In this document: piece after piece, positions 8,295 to 15,501 of the stretch
How the letters are laid out: each line of letters begins with the position of its first letter
How positions within the stretch are numbered: position 1 is the stretch's first letter
Source of the DNA: CAZFNQ01 sp964652125
GTDB lineage: Bacteria > Patescibacteriota > Saccharimonadia > Saccharimonadales > JANWIN01
Length of the DNA: 25,495 nucleotides
NCBI GenBank assembly: GCA_964652125.1
Contig: CAZZAE010000009.1
Location: 1-25,495 of the forward strand
Direction of reading: 5' to 3'
Notes under the pieces: generated by a model
What the model was told of the DNA's origin: nothing
The model's input: the letters and a program-made list of their open reading frames with translations, nothing else
Database searches by the model: none
Program-made: the position numbers and the translations under genes

Positions 8295-8384
8295 CGGTAT
8301 TAGATTCTTTGCAGATAGCCCAATGGCTTATGCAAGGTCTTAAATTAAATAACAAAACAATACATTATAGGAGGGTGGGCTCTT

Positions 8385-8849
8385 ATGGTCTCACTGAAGA
8401 GTAAACAACAAGGTTTCACCATTGTGGAACTGTTAATAGTAATCATCGTGATTGGAATCTTGGCCGCATTGGTTCTAGTGACATTCACCGGCGTACAACA
8501 AAAAGCACGAAACACAGAGCGGCAAACTGATGTTAAGGCTATTGCCAGCCACCTTGAGGTATACAATGCCCAAAACGGCTTTTACCCAACATTTGCCAAT
8601 ATGAACGACCAAGGACCACCAACTTGGGTATCATCCAACCTAAAAGGTTTGGATAAAGAAGCACTTAGAGATCCAAAAGGTAGTCTCTACACTCTAGCAG
8701 CATCATCAACCACTAATCAGTATGGCTATGCGCCAACTAAGGATGATGGTTCTTCCTGCGACAACACGGCAGGTAACGAGTGTACTAAATTCACTCTAAC
8801 CTACACCGAAGAAGGTGGTTCTCAAAAGACTATCACCAGCCTTAACTAG
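8385..8849 (+). CDS. pilA: Type IV major pilin (prepilin)
   Basis: This is the structural subunit of the pilus. The 154-residue prepilin has a short basic leader ending at G10, then F11-TIVE15, with Glu at mature position 5, and the hydrophobic N-terminal helix through about residue 33. This is a textbook class III signal processed by a prepilin peptidase, which is not in this window. The C-terminal globular part has C125 and C133, placed to form the usual D-region disulfide. It has its own strong promoter, an AGGAGGG RBS 9 nt before the ATG, and a strong terminator, as expected for an abundant subunit. The family is certain; the choice as major rather than minor pilin is inferred from its expression signals and position. 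Confidence 0.92.
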   Translation: MVSLKSKQQGFTIVELLIVIIVIGILAALVLVTFTGVQQKARNTERQTDVKAIASHLEVYNAQNGFYPTFANMNDQGPPTWVSSNLKGLDKEALRDPKGSLYTLAASSTTNQYGYAPTKDDGSSCDNTAGNECTKFTLTYTEEGGSQKTITSLN

Positions 8850-8877
8850 TTAAACAAAGTTAAAGCACATTAAGCGC

Positions 8878-8904
8878 AAAAGCCCCGGATAAACCGGGGT
8901 TTTT
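8878..8904 (+). terminator. Intrinsic terminator after the major pilin gene
   Basis: A CCCCGG stem, ATAAA loop and CCGGGG arm are followed by TTTTT; flanking A and T residues extend the stem. This isolates the pilin transcript. The next promoter's -10 box follows within 5 nt. Confidence 0.9.
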
Positions 8905-8908
8905 GTAC

Positions 8909-8914
8909 TATAAT
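8909..8914 (+). promoter_or_regulatory. Probable -10 box for the minor-pilin operon
   Basis: A perfect TATAAT follows directly on the terminator U-tract. The -35 position would fall inside the terminator hairpin and has no consensus. RNA would start near 8921, only about 4 nt before the ATG of the 19-codon leader ORF. Confidence 0.5.
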
Positions 8915-8924
8915 AAGCATAAGC

Positions 8925-8984
8925 ATGAACCTAGATAGAACTCTTGCAGTAATAAATTTAGATAAACCAAAGCAACACAGATGA
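8925..8984 (+). CDS. 19-residue leader ORF coupled to the minor pilin
   Basis: A short ORF reads MNLDRTLAVINLDKPKQHR and stops at TGA 8982-8984. Its stop overlaps the minor-pilin ATG (8981-8983) as ATGA, the same 4-nt coupling used between pilB/pilC, pilM/pilN and pilN/pilO. The minor pilin has no Shine-Dalgarno of its own, so translation of this ORF would bring ribosomes to it. A TATAAT box ends 10 nt before this ATG, so the ORF would be the first thing on a near-leaderless mRNA. The peptide has no TM or signal features and is unlike any family I know. A chance ORF is possible, but the exact overlap argues for function. Confidence 0.55.
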   Translation: MNLDRTLAVINLDKPKQHR

Positions 8985-9430
8985 AGTTTTTTAAAACCGA
9001 AAGCCAAGCTGGCTTCACTATTGTCGAACTAGTACTGGCCTGCGTAATTTTCCCAATTATTGTAGTTGGTCTGACCAATGCCTTTGATGCAGTTAATAGT
9101 TCGTACAAGATCGCCAAACAATACAATGAAATCTACGCCGTTCTTAGTGCCTGCCCAGAAGTTGACAGAGCCTTGGAATACACCTCACTAACTACCTCAA
9201 CTAATTGTTTCCCAAACAATACTTTCAAAGCTGAGGGTGGCAGCGGCAACAGCTTAACCTACAGTCCAACCCTAACAATTACCGATACTCCAAGCCTGGC
9301 TGGAAGCGATCCCCTAAAATCTGTACCCGACAGCAAAGTCATAAGTGTTAGTGTGCCTTTCTTGCGCAGCAATGTACCACCGCTGCAGATGCGCCTGCTA
9401 ATAACTAGAAACGGAATTGGCCAGCTATGA
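8981..9430 (+). CDS. Type IV minor pilin (PilV/GspI-like prepilin)
   Basis: The 149-residue protein has a prepilin signal: leader through G11, then F12-TIVE16-LVLACVIFPIIVV, with Glu at mature position 5. The globular part is about 115 residues with cysteines in LSACPE and TNCFPN that could pair. The first 40 residues place it in the N-methylated pilin family; the minor-pilin role is inferred from its position ahead of a PilW-like and a PilX-like gene. It has no RBS and starts inside the stop of the 19-codon leader ORF. It overlaps the next gene by ATGA (9427-9430). Confidence 0.85.
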   Translation: MKFFKTESQAGFTIVELVLACVIFPIIVVGLTNAFDAVNSSYKIAKQYNEIYAVLSACPEVDRALEYTSLTTSTNCFPNNTFKAEGGSGNSLTYSPTLTITDTPSLAGSDPLKSVPDSKVISVSVPFLRSNVPPLQMRLLITRNGIGQL

Positions 9431-10203
9431 ACAAAGACGAACACGGTTTTACTCTACCTGAACTAATAACCGTCATGGCAGTCAGTTTATTATTCTCAGG
9501 ATTAATTATTTCCTTCGGCTTCAACTATTGGCGCAGTGCCGCACTGCAACAAGCTGATCAAGACACCCTAATTAGTCGACTTAATGCCGGTGATTATCTT
9601 AGAGAAAACATTGGGGAATCATCAGGCTTAATAACACAAAACGGCTTACCGGATAATCACGTCTTAAATGCCGATCCAGCTCATGCCAGTGGACAGTATT
9701 GGCTTCCAATTCATGCAGTACCTGGCAATATTCCAATTGGCAACCCAGGAGTCATAACTCCCTTGTTATACTTCCGTAAATTTAGCGTTAACACCTCAAA
9801 AAACATAATTATGAATGGTCCAGTACCCTACGAGGACGAGTATGTACTGTACTTAAACGGCACCACTAAACAGCTCTTGGCCCACTCCATTGCCAATTCC
9901 AGCGCTACCAATAACCGTTTGCAAAGCAGTTGTCCACCAGCTAGTGCCACCAGTAGCTGCCCGGCCGACAAAGTTATTGCCAACGACATTGCCTCAATCG
10001 ATACCCGCTACTTTTCTCGTACTGGAACACTATTGAACTACACCTCATCGGTCGACCCCGCCACTGGTAACTATAACGGACCAGACTTTCCCCTAGTAGA
10101 AGTAGTTGAACTAACCCTAAACCTAAAGGAAAAACCGATACTGCAGCACACCAACGCCACCCAAAACAGCACCATAATACGAATTGCTTTGAGGAATAGC
10201 TAA
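9427..10203 (+). CDS. Type IV minor pilin (PilW-like prepilin)
   Basis: The 258-residue protein has a very short leader (MNKDEHG) followed by F8-TLPE12-LITVMAVSLLFSGLIISFGF, a class III prepilin signal. The long globular domain carries a CPPASATSSCPAD cysteine pair. Length and position between a shorter prepilin and a PilX-like gene fit PilW, a minor pilin of the tip or priming complex. It is coupled by ATGA to the preceding gene and abuts the next one directly (stop 10201-10203, ATG 10204). Confidence 0.82.
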   Translation: MNKDEHGFTLPELITVMAVSLLFSGLIISFGFNYWRSAALQQADQDTLISRLNAGDYLRENIGESSGLITQNGLPDNHVLNADPAHASGQYWLPIHAVPGNIPIGNPGVITPLLYFRKFSVNTSKNIIMNGPVPYEDEYVLYLNGTTKQLLAHSIANSSATNNRLQSSCPPASATSSCPADKVIANDIASIDTRYFSRTGTLLNYTSSVDPATGNYNGPDFPLVEVVELTLNLKEKPILQHTNATQNSTIIRIALRNS

Positions 10204-11622
10204 ATGACTTATAAAGTTAAAAAACAACAGGGCTCAATTATTGTCTCCATTTTAATCGTCACCCTATTTTTGACGATCTTAATTTTCGCTCTAATGGTGC
10301 TAGCTAATGCCAACTTACTAAGAGCTAAATCAAGAATTTTCCTACTTCAAGCCCAATATTCGGCAGAATCCGGGGCTGATGCTGTAGTTGCTCAGCTTAA
10401 TAATGGCAATGATACCTACGCTGGCAGTGGCGGAGAAGTAACAGTCCTAACATCTAGTCGCTACCGAGCCACTTTTAGTACAACTGTTAGTGCTGGTGTA
10501 AATGGAAAAGAAAAAATAATTACTAGCATCGGTAGAGTCTATGCTCCGGTCACGGCTACTACAGCTACCTTTTCTAGAAAAATTGAAGTCACCGCCCAGC
10601 GAAGTAGTGGTAGTGTGGCAACTTCTATGCTGTCACGCAACATTATAGATATTGCCAGTGGTGTAAAGAACATTTGGGCAGTAGATATCTATGCCAACGG
10701 CTACATAAATATGAATAAGAACACAACTACTTTGACGGCCGAGAATATAACGGTGGCCAGTAAAAATACTGGGGCTAGTAACTGTTCCATTGGTGGGGCT
10801 GGTCTGTTAGCCAAACCAACCAGTTTCTCACACGGCGGCCAGACCAAAACTAACATCAACACAGCCTATAACAATTGTCTTATCCCGCCAGGCAATACCA
10901 GTAACAGTAACTTTAATGTGACGGCGAACTCAAGTGTTAGCACCGTCGTTTCGACCTATATCCCCTGGAGTCAATATATGGACAACACTTACACATCAGG
11001 TAGTTGTAACGATTGGATTGGTAGCGGAAATCATAATATACCCAGCACTAACAATTCTAAAAAGACACATTACCCAGATAACGGTAGTAATATCTCGGCG
11101 ACTTGTGGCACTAATGGCAATCTAGATTTAGGAAATGGCACTTACACCATACGAGACAATGCTCACATTCGAGCCAATCTATGTGCCTCTTCACCCTGCG
11201 ATCCGATCTTCAACAATCCCGATAGCACAATTAAATTTATCTTCGTGGAAGGTACTGCTAACTTTGAAAGTATTCAGACCTCTGCTGGTAGTGGACCAAT
11301 AGTTCTGTTAACTTACGGGGCTGACCCTAACTCCCATGGTAGCGCTTGTCCTAGCACTGACGGAGATTCACTTTACCTAGGTCAGCACGGAAGTGTCAGT
11401 ACAGTGGCACCAGCACTGTACCTACTGGCTAAAAACGGTCTGTGTGTTGACCAAACTAAATTCGACAATTCCAACCCTTCACTTGGTGGTATGTCAGGTA
11501 AAAACTTATATATTGCCTCAAGTCCCGGCAATCCCTTTGATTTAAAACTTGACCCCTCCTTCCCGGTCGGACAAATTCCAATTGACTTAGCCTGGCGAGC
11601 GGTCCGCTACCGACGTCTATAA
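10204..11622 (+). CDS. PilX-like pilus-associated protein with large extracytoplasmic domain
   Basis: The 472 residues begin with a basic stretch and QQGSIIVSILIVTLFLTILI, the uncharged N-terminal helix typical of PilX_N-type proteins. Mature position 5 is Ser rather than Glu, so it differs from standard pilins. The sequence AQYSAESGADAVVAQLN, where the N-terminal helix meets the globular part, is also PilX-like. The rest is a Ser/Thr/Asn/Gly-rich beta-type domain with several cysteines (CSIGG, NNCLIPPG, SGSCNDW, ATCGTNG, CASSPCDP), probably disulfide-bonded outside the cell. It is the last gene of the minor-pilin group and a candidate tip or adhesive component. There is no evident terminator before the pilM promoter. 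Confidence 0.72.
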   Translation: MTYKVKKQQGSIIVSILIVTLFLTILIFALMVLANANLLRAKSRIFLLQAQYSAESGADAVVAQLNNGNDTYAGSGGEVTVLTSSRYRATFSTTVSAGVNGKEKIITSIGRVYAPVTATTATFSRKIEVTAQRSSGSVATSMLSRNIIDIASGVKNIWAVDIYANGYINMNKNTTTLTAENITVASKNTGASNCSIGGAGLLAKPTSFSHGGQTKTNINTAYNNCLIPPGNTSNSNFNVTANSSVSTVVSTYIPWSQYMDNTYTSGSCNDWIGSGNHNIPSTNNSKKTHYPDNGSNISATCGTNGNLDLGNGTYTIRDNAHIRANLCASSPCDPIFNNPDSTIKFIFVEGTANFESIQTSAGSGPIVLLTYGADPNSHGSACPSTDGDSLYLGQHGSVSTVAPALYLLAKNGLCVDQTKFDNSNPSLGGMSGKNLYIASSPGNPFDLKLDPSFPVGQIPIDLAWRAVRYRRL

Positions 11623-11648
11623 ATGCCTATGTTTACCCCGTTGTGGTC

Positions 11649-11657
11649 TGTTATACT
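11649..11657 (+). promoter_or_regulatory. Extended -10 promoter of the pilMNO operon
   Basis: TG-T-TATACT is an extended -10 box. TTTACC at 11632-11637 is too close (14 nt) to be a classic -35. Transcription would start near 11664, about 33 nt before the pilM ATG, in a leader with no strong RBS. Confidence 0.5.
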
Positions 11658-11696
11658 CATAAGCAAAAGCGATATCAATGCTTTTAATGGGCAAGC

Positions 11697-12761
11697 ATGA
11701 AAATAACTTCATATTTCTATCAAGACAAGCCACTATTCGGACTGGACATCGGCTTTAGTTCTATTAAAGTTATGCAAATTAATTGGCTCAATAAACAGCC
11801 GTCAATTACAGCGTATGGAGTTGGTAACTTCGACTCTAATGCCGTTAAAAATGGAGAAGTAGTAGATCATGAATCGCTGGCTGCCTCAGCTCAGACCTTA
11901 CTAACCCAACATCTCACTGGACAGATAACTACCGATCGAGTCGCTTTTGGTGTTCCAGCTGCTCGCACTTTTAGCCGGGTCATGAAGTTACCTAAACTTG
12001 GGGTTAAAGAGTTATCGGAAGCAGTGCGGATGGAAGCTGAACAATATATCCCGGTACCAATTGATGAACTCTATCTTGATTACGACGTCATTGGTAGTAC
12101 CGATAAAGAAGTTGAGCTATTTGCTGTCGCGGCCCCAAAAAAAGTAATAGATTCTTACTCCCTGCTATCTAAACTGCTTGGACTAGAAACTGTAGCTATG
12201 GAAACCACTATTGCTGCGGCCGCCAGATTATTTTTAAAAACTCGCATCAACGACGTACCGACAGTTCTAATAGATTTTGGTTCGGTATCAACAGACATTA
12301 CAATCTTCGATAAAACCTTAATTGTGACCGGTACCGTCGCAGGTGGTGGCGATATCTTCTCACAAAAAATTAGTGAAATACTAAATGTTACCAATCAAGA
12401 AGCCAATGTTATTAAGACAAAATACGGCCTAGACTATAGTAAAAAACAAGGTGAAATTACCGAAGCTCTAAAACCATTTTTGAGTCAACTCTTAAAAGAA
12501 ATACATCGTATGATCCGCTACTTTGAAGAACGCTATGGAGCTGAGCGAAAGATTAGCCAAGTTGTTACTATGGGCGGTGGTGCTAACATGCCCGGTCTCA
12601 ATGAATATTTAACCAATGCTTTGAGGCTGCCTGTTAGTATGTCAGATCCCTGGCAACACTTAGCCCACTCCAAATTGCCACCACCCCCAATCGCTGATCG
12701 GTCTATGTATGTCACAGTCGCCGGCCTGGCTCTGGCCGTTCCCCGGGAGGCCTTTGTATGA
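11697..12761 (+). CDS. pilM: Type IV pilus assembly protein PilM
   Basis: This is a cytoplasmic actin-like (ASKHA-fold) protein that binds the N-terminus of PilN and links the alignment complex to the motor. The 354 residues include phosphate-1 loop GLDIGFSSIKV (about 15-25), the VRMEAEQYIPVP helix, phosphate-2 loop VLIDFGSVSTDITIF, and adenosine motif TMGGGANMPGL. The start at 11697 places the GLDIG motif at the usual distance. The stop overlaps pilN by ATGA. Confidence 0.95.
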   Translation: MKITSYFYQDKPLFGLDIGFSSIKVMQINWLNKQPSITAYGVGNFDSNAVKNGEVVDHESLAASAQTLLTQHLTGQITTDRVAFGVPAARTFSRVMKLPKLGVKELSEAVRMEAEQYIPVPIDELYLDYDVIGSTDKEVELFAVAAPKKVIDSYSLLSKLLGLETVAMETTIAAAARLFLKTRINDVPTVLIDFGSVSTDITIFDKTLIVTGTVAGGGDIFSQKISEILNVTNQEANVIKTKYGLDYSKKQGEITEALKPFLSQLLKEIHRMIRYFEERYGAERKISQVVTMGGGANMPGLNEYLTNALRLPVSMSDPWQHLAHSKLPPPPIADRSMYVTVAGLALAVPREAFV

Positions 12762-13360
12762 TCAACTTACTTCCTTCAGATTCCAAACAAAACTACAGCT
12801 ACGCCCGACGCAATACCAAACTGCTGAGGTGGGCGTCAGTCCTTCTAGCTTCCATCGCCGGCGTAGGAATAATAGTGGCTTTTGGTTTGTTTTACATGAA
12901 TCAATCAATCAACGACTACACAGTCCAAAATGCCAAGATTCAACAAGACCTTAAAGATCAAAAACTAGAGGAAACCCAAAAGAATGTCCAAGATATATCG
13001 AGCAGCTTAAAGCTAGTTGTAAAGGTATTGTCCAAAGAAGTACTATTCTCCAAGTTGATAAAACAAATTGGCACGGCTATTCCAACCAATGCCGTATTAA
13101 CAGATCTAGAGATATCTAAAACTCAAGGCGGTATAGATTTAACAGCCATAGCTGCCGACTACAATACCGCTACTCAAGTTCAAGTCAATTTAAAAGATCC
13201 TGCAAATAAGATTTTCGACAAAGCCGATATTTTAAATATCACTTGTTCAACCGCACAAGCTGCCAATAAGAAATATCCCTGCAGTATAAGCATCCGTGCT
13301 CAGTTTGCTAAGAGTAACCCGTTTTTATTCATTAGCCCCACCACTGGGAGTAAATCATGA
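12758..13360 (+). CDS. pilN: Type IV pilus alignment protein PilN
   Basis: The 200-residue bitopic membrane protein opens with MINLLPSDSK; INLLP is the conserved PilM-binding motif. A TM lies at about 25-47, then a coiled-coil-prone segment (about 50-90) and a C-terminal ferredoxin-like domain with a possible disulfide (ITCSTAQ, KYPCSIS). It bridges PilM inside the cell and PilO outside. It overlaps pilM and pilO by ATGA at each end. Confidence 0.93.
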   Translation: MINLLPSDSKQNYSYARRNTKLLRWASVLLASIAGVGIIVAFGLFYMNQSINDYTVQNAKIQQDLKDQKLEETQKNVQDISSSLKLVVKVLSKEVLFSKLIKQIGTAIPTNAVLTDLEISKTQGGIDLTAIAADYNTATQVQVNLKDPANKIFDKADILNITCSTAQAANKKYPCSISIRAQFAKSNPFLFISPTTGSKS

Positions 13361-13983
13361 CCGCTAAACGCTTTTACTTTGTCATGCTTGGTGTGGTGTC
13401 GCTACTGGGCATAGGTGTTTTCGCATCAGCTTACTTTGGAAACAGCTTGTTGCAAACCCAATCTCGCAAACTAGTCGCTCTAAAACTAGACAGCCGGGTT
13501 AGTGACGAGCAACAAGTATCTTTATTACAAGCCAAAAAAGATATAACTAAATACGCTGATCTCGAAAAAGAAGCTAAAGTGATCGTACCACAAGACAAAG
13601 ACCAAGCTGAAGCGGTACGTGAAATAGTTAAAATTGCCAGCTCCAGTGGAATTAAGCTAGGAGCCATTAATTTCCCATCTTCTAATTTGGGACAAAGTGT
13701 ATTACCGACCTCACCTTCAACACCAAGTGCCACAAAATCCCTAGCCCCTCCTGTTACCCAAGTCCAACCAGTTCAAGGAATTCCCGGTGTTTATTTTATG
13801 CAAATTAGCATTCAATCCGATACCAACGCCCAAATTTCTTATAACAGCTTAATTAATTTCCTGAGCCGCTTGGAGCAAAACCGCCGCACAGCCCAAGTTG
13901 CAGGTGTAACAATAACACCAGACAAACTTAACCCCAATGTTCTATCTTTTAGTTTAATAGTGAATGTGTATATAAAGCCATGA
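13357..13983 (+). CDS. pilO: Type IV pilus alignment protein PilO
   Basis: The 208-residue bitopic membrane protein has a TM at about 6-27, a coiled coil at about 30-75, a Pro/Ser/Thr-rich linker at about 108-140, and a C-terminal ferredoxin-like domain (PGVYFMQISIQ, SYNSLINFLSRLE). The order and topology after PilN identify it, since PilO sequences are poorly conserved. The linker in mid-domain is an unusual insertion. It is coupled by ATGA on both sides. Confidence 0.88.
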   Translation: MTAKRFYFVMLGVVSLLGIGVFASAYFGNSLLQTQSRKLVALKLDSRVSDEQQVSLLQAKKDITKYADLEKEAKVIVPQDKDQAEAVREIVKIASSSGIKLGAINFPSSNLGQSVLPTSPSTPSATKSLAPPVTQVQPVQGIPGVYFMQISIQSDTNAQISYNSLINFLSRLEQNRRTAQVAGVTITPDKLNPNVLSFSLIVNVYIKP

Positions 13984-14279
13984 AAGATAAATTAGATATA
14001 CTATCTGCAAAAATAATGCCTCTGATAGATAAATTCAGACGCTACAAAACCTTTATATTCCTAATTGTTTTACTAATTATCTACGGCTTTTTAGTAATTA
14101 GAATTAATACTCTTAACAACAAGGAGCCCTCAGATACTGATGTAACTACTAAGCTACAAACTGTTTCTAGGCCTAAAATTGACCAATCCATTGTTGATAA
14201 AATCCAACAACTTCAAGACAATAGCGTTCAAGTAAAATCCCTCTTCAACAGTGCCCGCAACAACCCATTCCAGGAGTAG
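13980..14279 (+). CDS. Small single-TM protein ending the pilMNO operon
   Basis: The 99 residues comprise a basic cytoplasmic end, a TM at about 24-42, and a helical, probably extracytoplasmic tail with coiled-coil character (SIVDKIQQLQDNSVQVKSLF). It starts in the pilO stop (ATGA), so it belongs to the operon. In Gram-negative systems pilP would come next, but this has no lipobox or PilP-like domain. A role as an extra alignment-complex subunit is inferred from position only. Confidence 0.8.
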   Translation: MKDKLDILSAKIMPLIDKFRRYKTFIFLIVLLIIYGFLVIRINTLNNKEPSDTDVTTKLQTVSRPKIDQSIVDKIQQLQDNSVQVKSLFNSARNNPFQE

Positions 14280-14388
14280 ATACCAATTTAATTTTATTAA
14301 TAGACAGCATTTCAAACGCCTCGTAATAGTTCCACACTTGGTCACATTTTGTCCGCCAAAATTCTTATGGTTGCTTGTTACTGCCTAG

Positions 14389-14402
14389 TATGATGTTATT
14401 AA
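14389..14402 (+). promoter_or_regulatory. Possible near-leaderless promoter for the 115-residue protein
   Basis: TATGAT (14389-14394) and an overlapping extended box TG-T-TATTAA (14394-14402) lie 11 and 3 nt before the ATG at 14406. No RBS is present, so initiation would be leaderless or nearly so. Which box is used cannot be told. Confidence 0.35.
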
Positions 14403-14405
14403 GTT

Positions 14406-14753
14406 ATGTATCTACCTAACTGTGCTATCGGTGAAGAATTGGTTGCATTGGCGCATGGCGCCTCATCTCTTAATGAAAATTTGGCTAAGCCCGAAGATGA
14501 AAGAAATCCCGATGTCGCAGATATATTTCTAAATGGGATGAAAGTATTTAAAGCTAAAGCCAGACCCAACGCTGATGGTACAAAAATTGAAGCATGCATG
14601 ATGGAATGCAGACGTTGTCTTGGCAGTGCAATAATTGAACTCAGTGAGCCACTTATTGTAATTACTCCTCCCGATGGTTGTCCTGAAGCTGTTGCAGAGT
14701 TTACAGTTTTAGGAGAGTTAGGTGGCGATAGCCCTGGGGAACAAGCAAGATAG
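14406..14753 (+). CDS. Hypothetical cytoplasmic protein with C-x3-C-x2-C cluster
   Basis: The 115 residues match no family I recognise. Cysteines lie at 6, 64, 68, 71 and 92; C64-x3-C68-x2-C71 could bind a metal. There are no TM segments or signal. The C-terminal half has the pattern of a small alpha/beta domain. No RBS precedes the ATG, but a -10-like box is immediately upstream. The cysteine spacing recalls radical SAM enzymes, but the protein is far too short for one. Confidence 0.6.
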   Translation: MYLPNCAIGEELVALAHGASSLNENLAKPEDERNPDVADIFLNGMKVFKAKARPNADGTKIEACMMECRRCLGSAIIELSEPLIVITPPDGCPEAVAEFTVLGELGGDSPGEQAR

Positions 14754-14810
14754 TTATATAAGAATATTTCTAAATTCTGATTCTAGTCCCCACCAAGCAC
14801 CAACAATTCA

Positions 14811-15326
14811 TTAATTAAGCAATTTTAGTTCCGAGAGACCGTGTATTTCTGCCCAACTGCCATGCCAGTCATCTACAACATAATTACCAGTTATTTCGTA
14901 TCGTTTTCCAACAACTGGGTCTGGCAGTGAACTTCTGTAATGGTGGCAAATAAGTTTAGCAAGGATTTCTTTGGGTTTACGATGACAGGTGTCCTCAATA
15001 ACCATATAACCCTGTTGCCGATTATAATTCTGTTCAGTTAATAAAACTTTATATTGCTGGTCAAGGTCTAATAACACATGACTGTCGCCGTCTGGTTCTA
15101 TTTTTGCAAACTTAACTGTACCGATTATAGTTTTACATCCAAAGTAGTCTAACCGTCTGGGGATATAGATGTGAGATCTACTGCATTTAAAGCCATTGGA
15201 ATTACCGGCATTTCTCAATGCCGGAAAGTGGAGCCAGAAAATAAGAATAATTATAGAAATAAAAGTGACAATGCTAGAGAGAATGAGATGATTCTTGTAA
15301 TGCTTAACCAGGGATTTGAATTTCAT
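14811..15326 (-). CDS. Membrane-anchored or secreted protein with OB-like domain, function unknown
   Basis: From the ATG at 15326 the protein is 171 residues; a TTG at 15347 would add seven. The ATG is preferred because MKFKSLVKHYK then forms the basic end before a TM at about 15-35. The extracytoplasmic part has GTVKFAKIEPDGDSHVLLDL and, near the end, YVVDDWHGSWAEIHGLSELK. This 'EPDGDxH ... D..HG..EIH' pattern recurs in small secreted bacterial proteins of unknown function and suggests a small beta-barrel; that is an inference from memory. Four cysteines could form two disulfides. No RBS; a TATATA box lies 6 nt before the ATG. It stands alone, convergent with the gene ending at 14753. Confidence 0.72.
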   Translation of the reverse strand: MKFKSLVKHYKNHLILSSIVTFISIIILIFWLHFPALRNAGNSNGFKCSRSHIYIPRRLDYFGCKTIIGTVKFAKIEPDGDSHVLLDLDQQYKVLLTEQNYNRQQGYMVIEDTCHRKPKEILAKLICHHYRSSLPDPVVGKRYEITGNYVVDDWHGSWAEIHGLSELKLLN

Positions 15327-15442
15327 AATAGTTATATAGTAAACCAATAATGTCTAAAGCATTTCAAAATTTATCACACTATAACTCTGATTTATCGGAA
15401 ATCCGACTTTATGCCCTGTCAAAGTGCTTATACTATAAATTC

Positions 15443-15471
15443 TTGCTTTATAGAAGTTTAGCCCCTATTAT
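15443..15471 (+). promoter_or_regulatory. Promoter of the 260-residue membrane protein gene
   Basis: TTGCTT (15443-15448) and TATTAT (15466-15471) are exactly 17 nt apart. The RNA would start near 15478, giving a 24-nt A-rich leader without a Shine-Dalgarno before the ATG at 15502. Confidence 0.6.
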
Positions 15472-15501
15472 TAGCTCAACAATCCCAACTCAAAATATAC
15501 A

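Noticed and set aside
8330..8404. A 24-codon ORF in the major pilin leader.
   Set aside because: It runs 20 nt into the pilin gene out of frame without an ATGA junction, and the pilin already has a strong RBS.
3505..13983. Recoded UGA (glycine) as in some CPR lineages.
   Set aside because: UGA ends pilB, pilM, pilN and pilO exactly where the proteins should end, and reading through gives no continuation of the domains.
14591..14620. C-x3-C-x2-C as a radical SAM motif.
   Set aside because: The protein is only 115 residues and lacks the rest of a radical SAM barrel.
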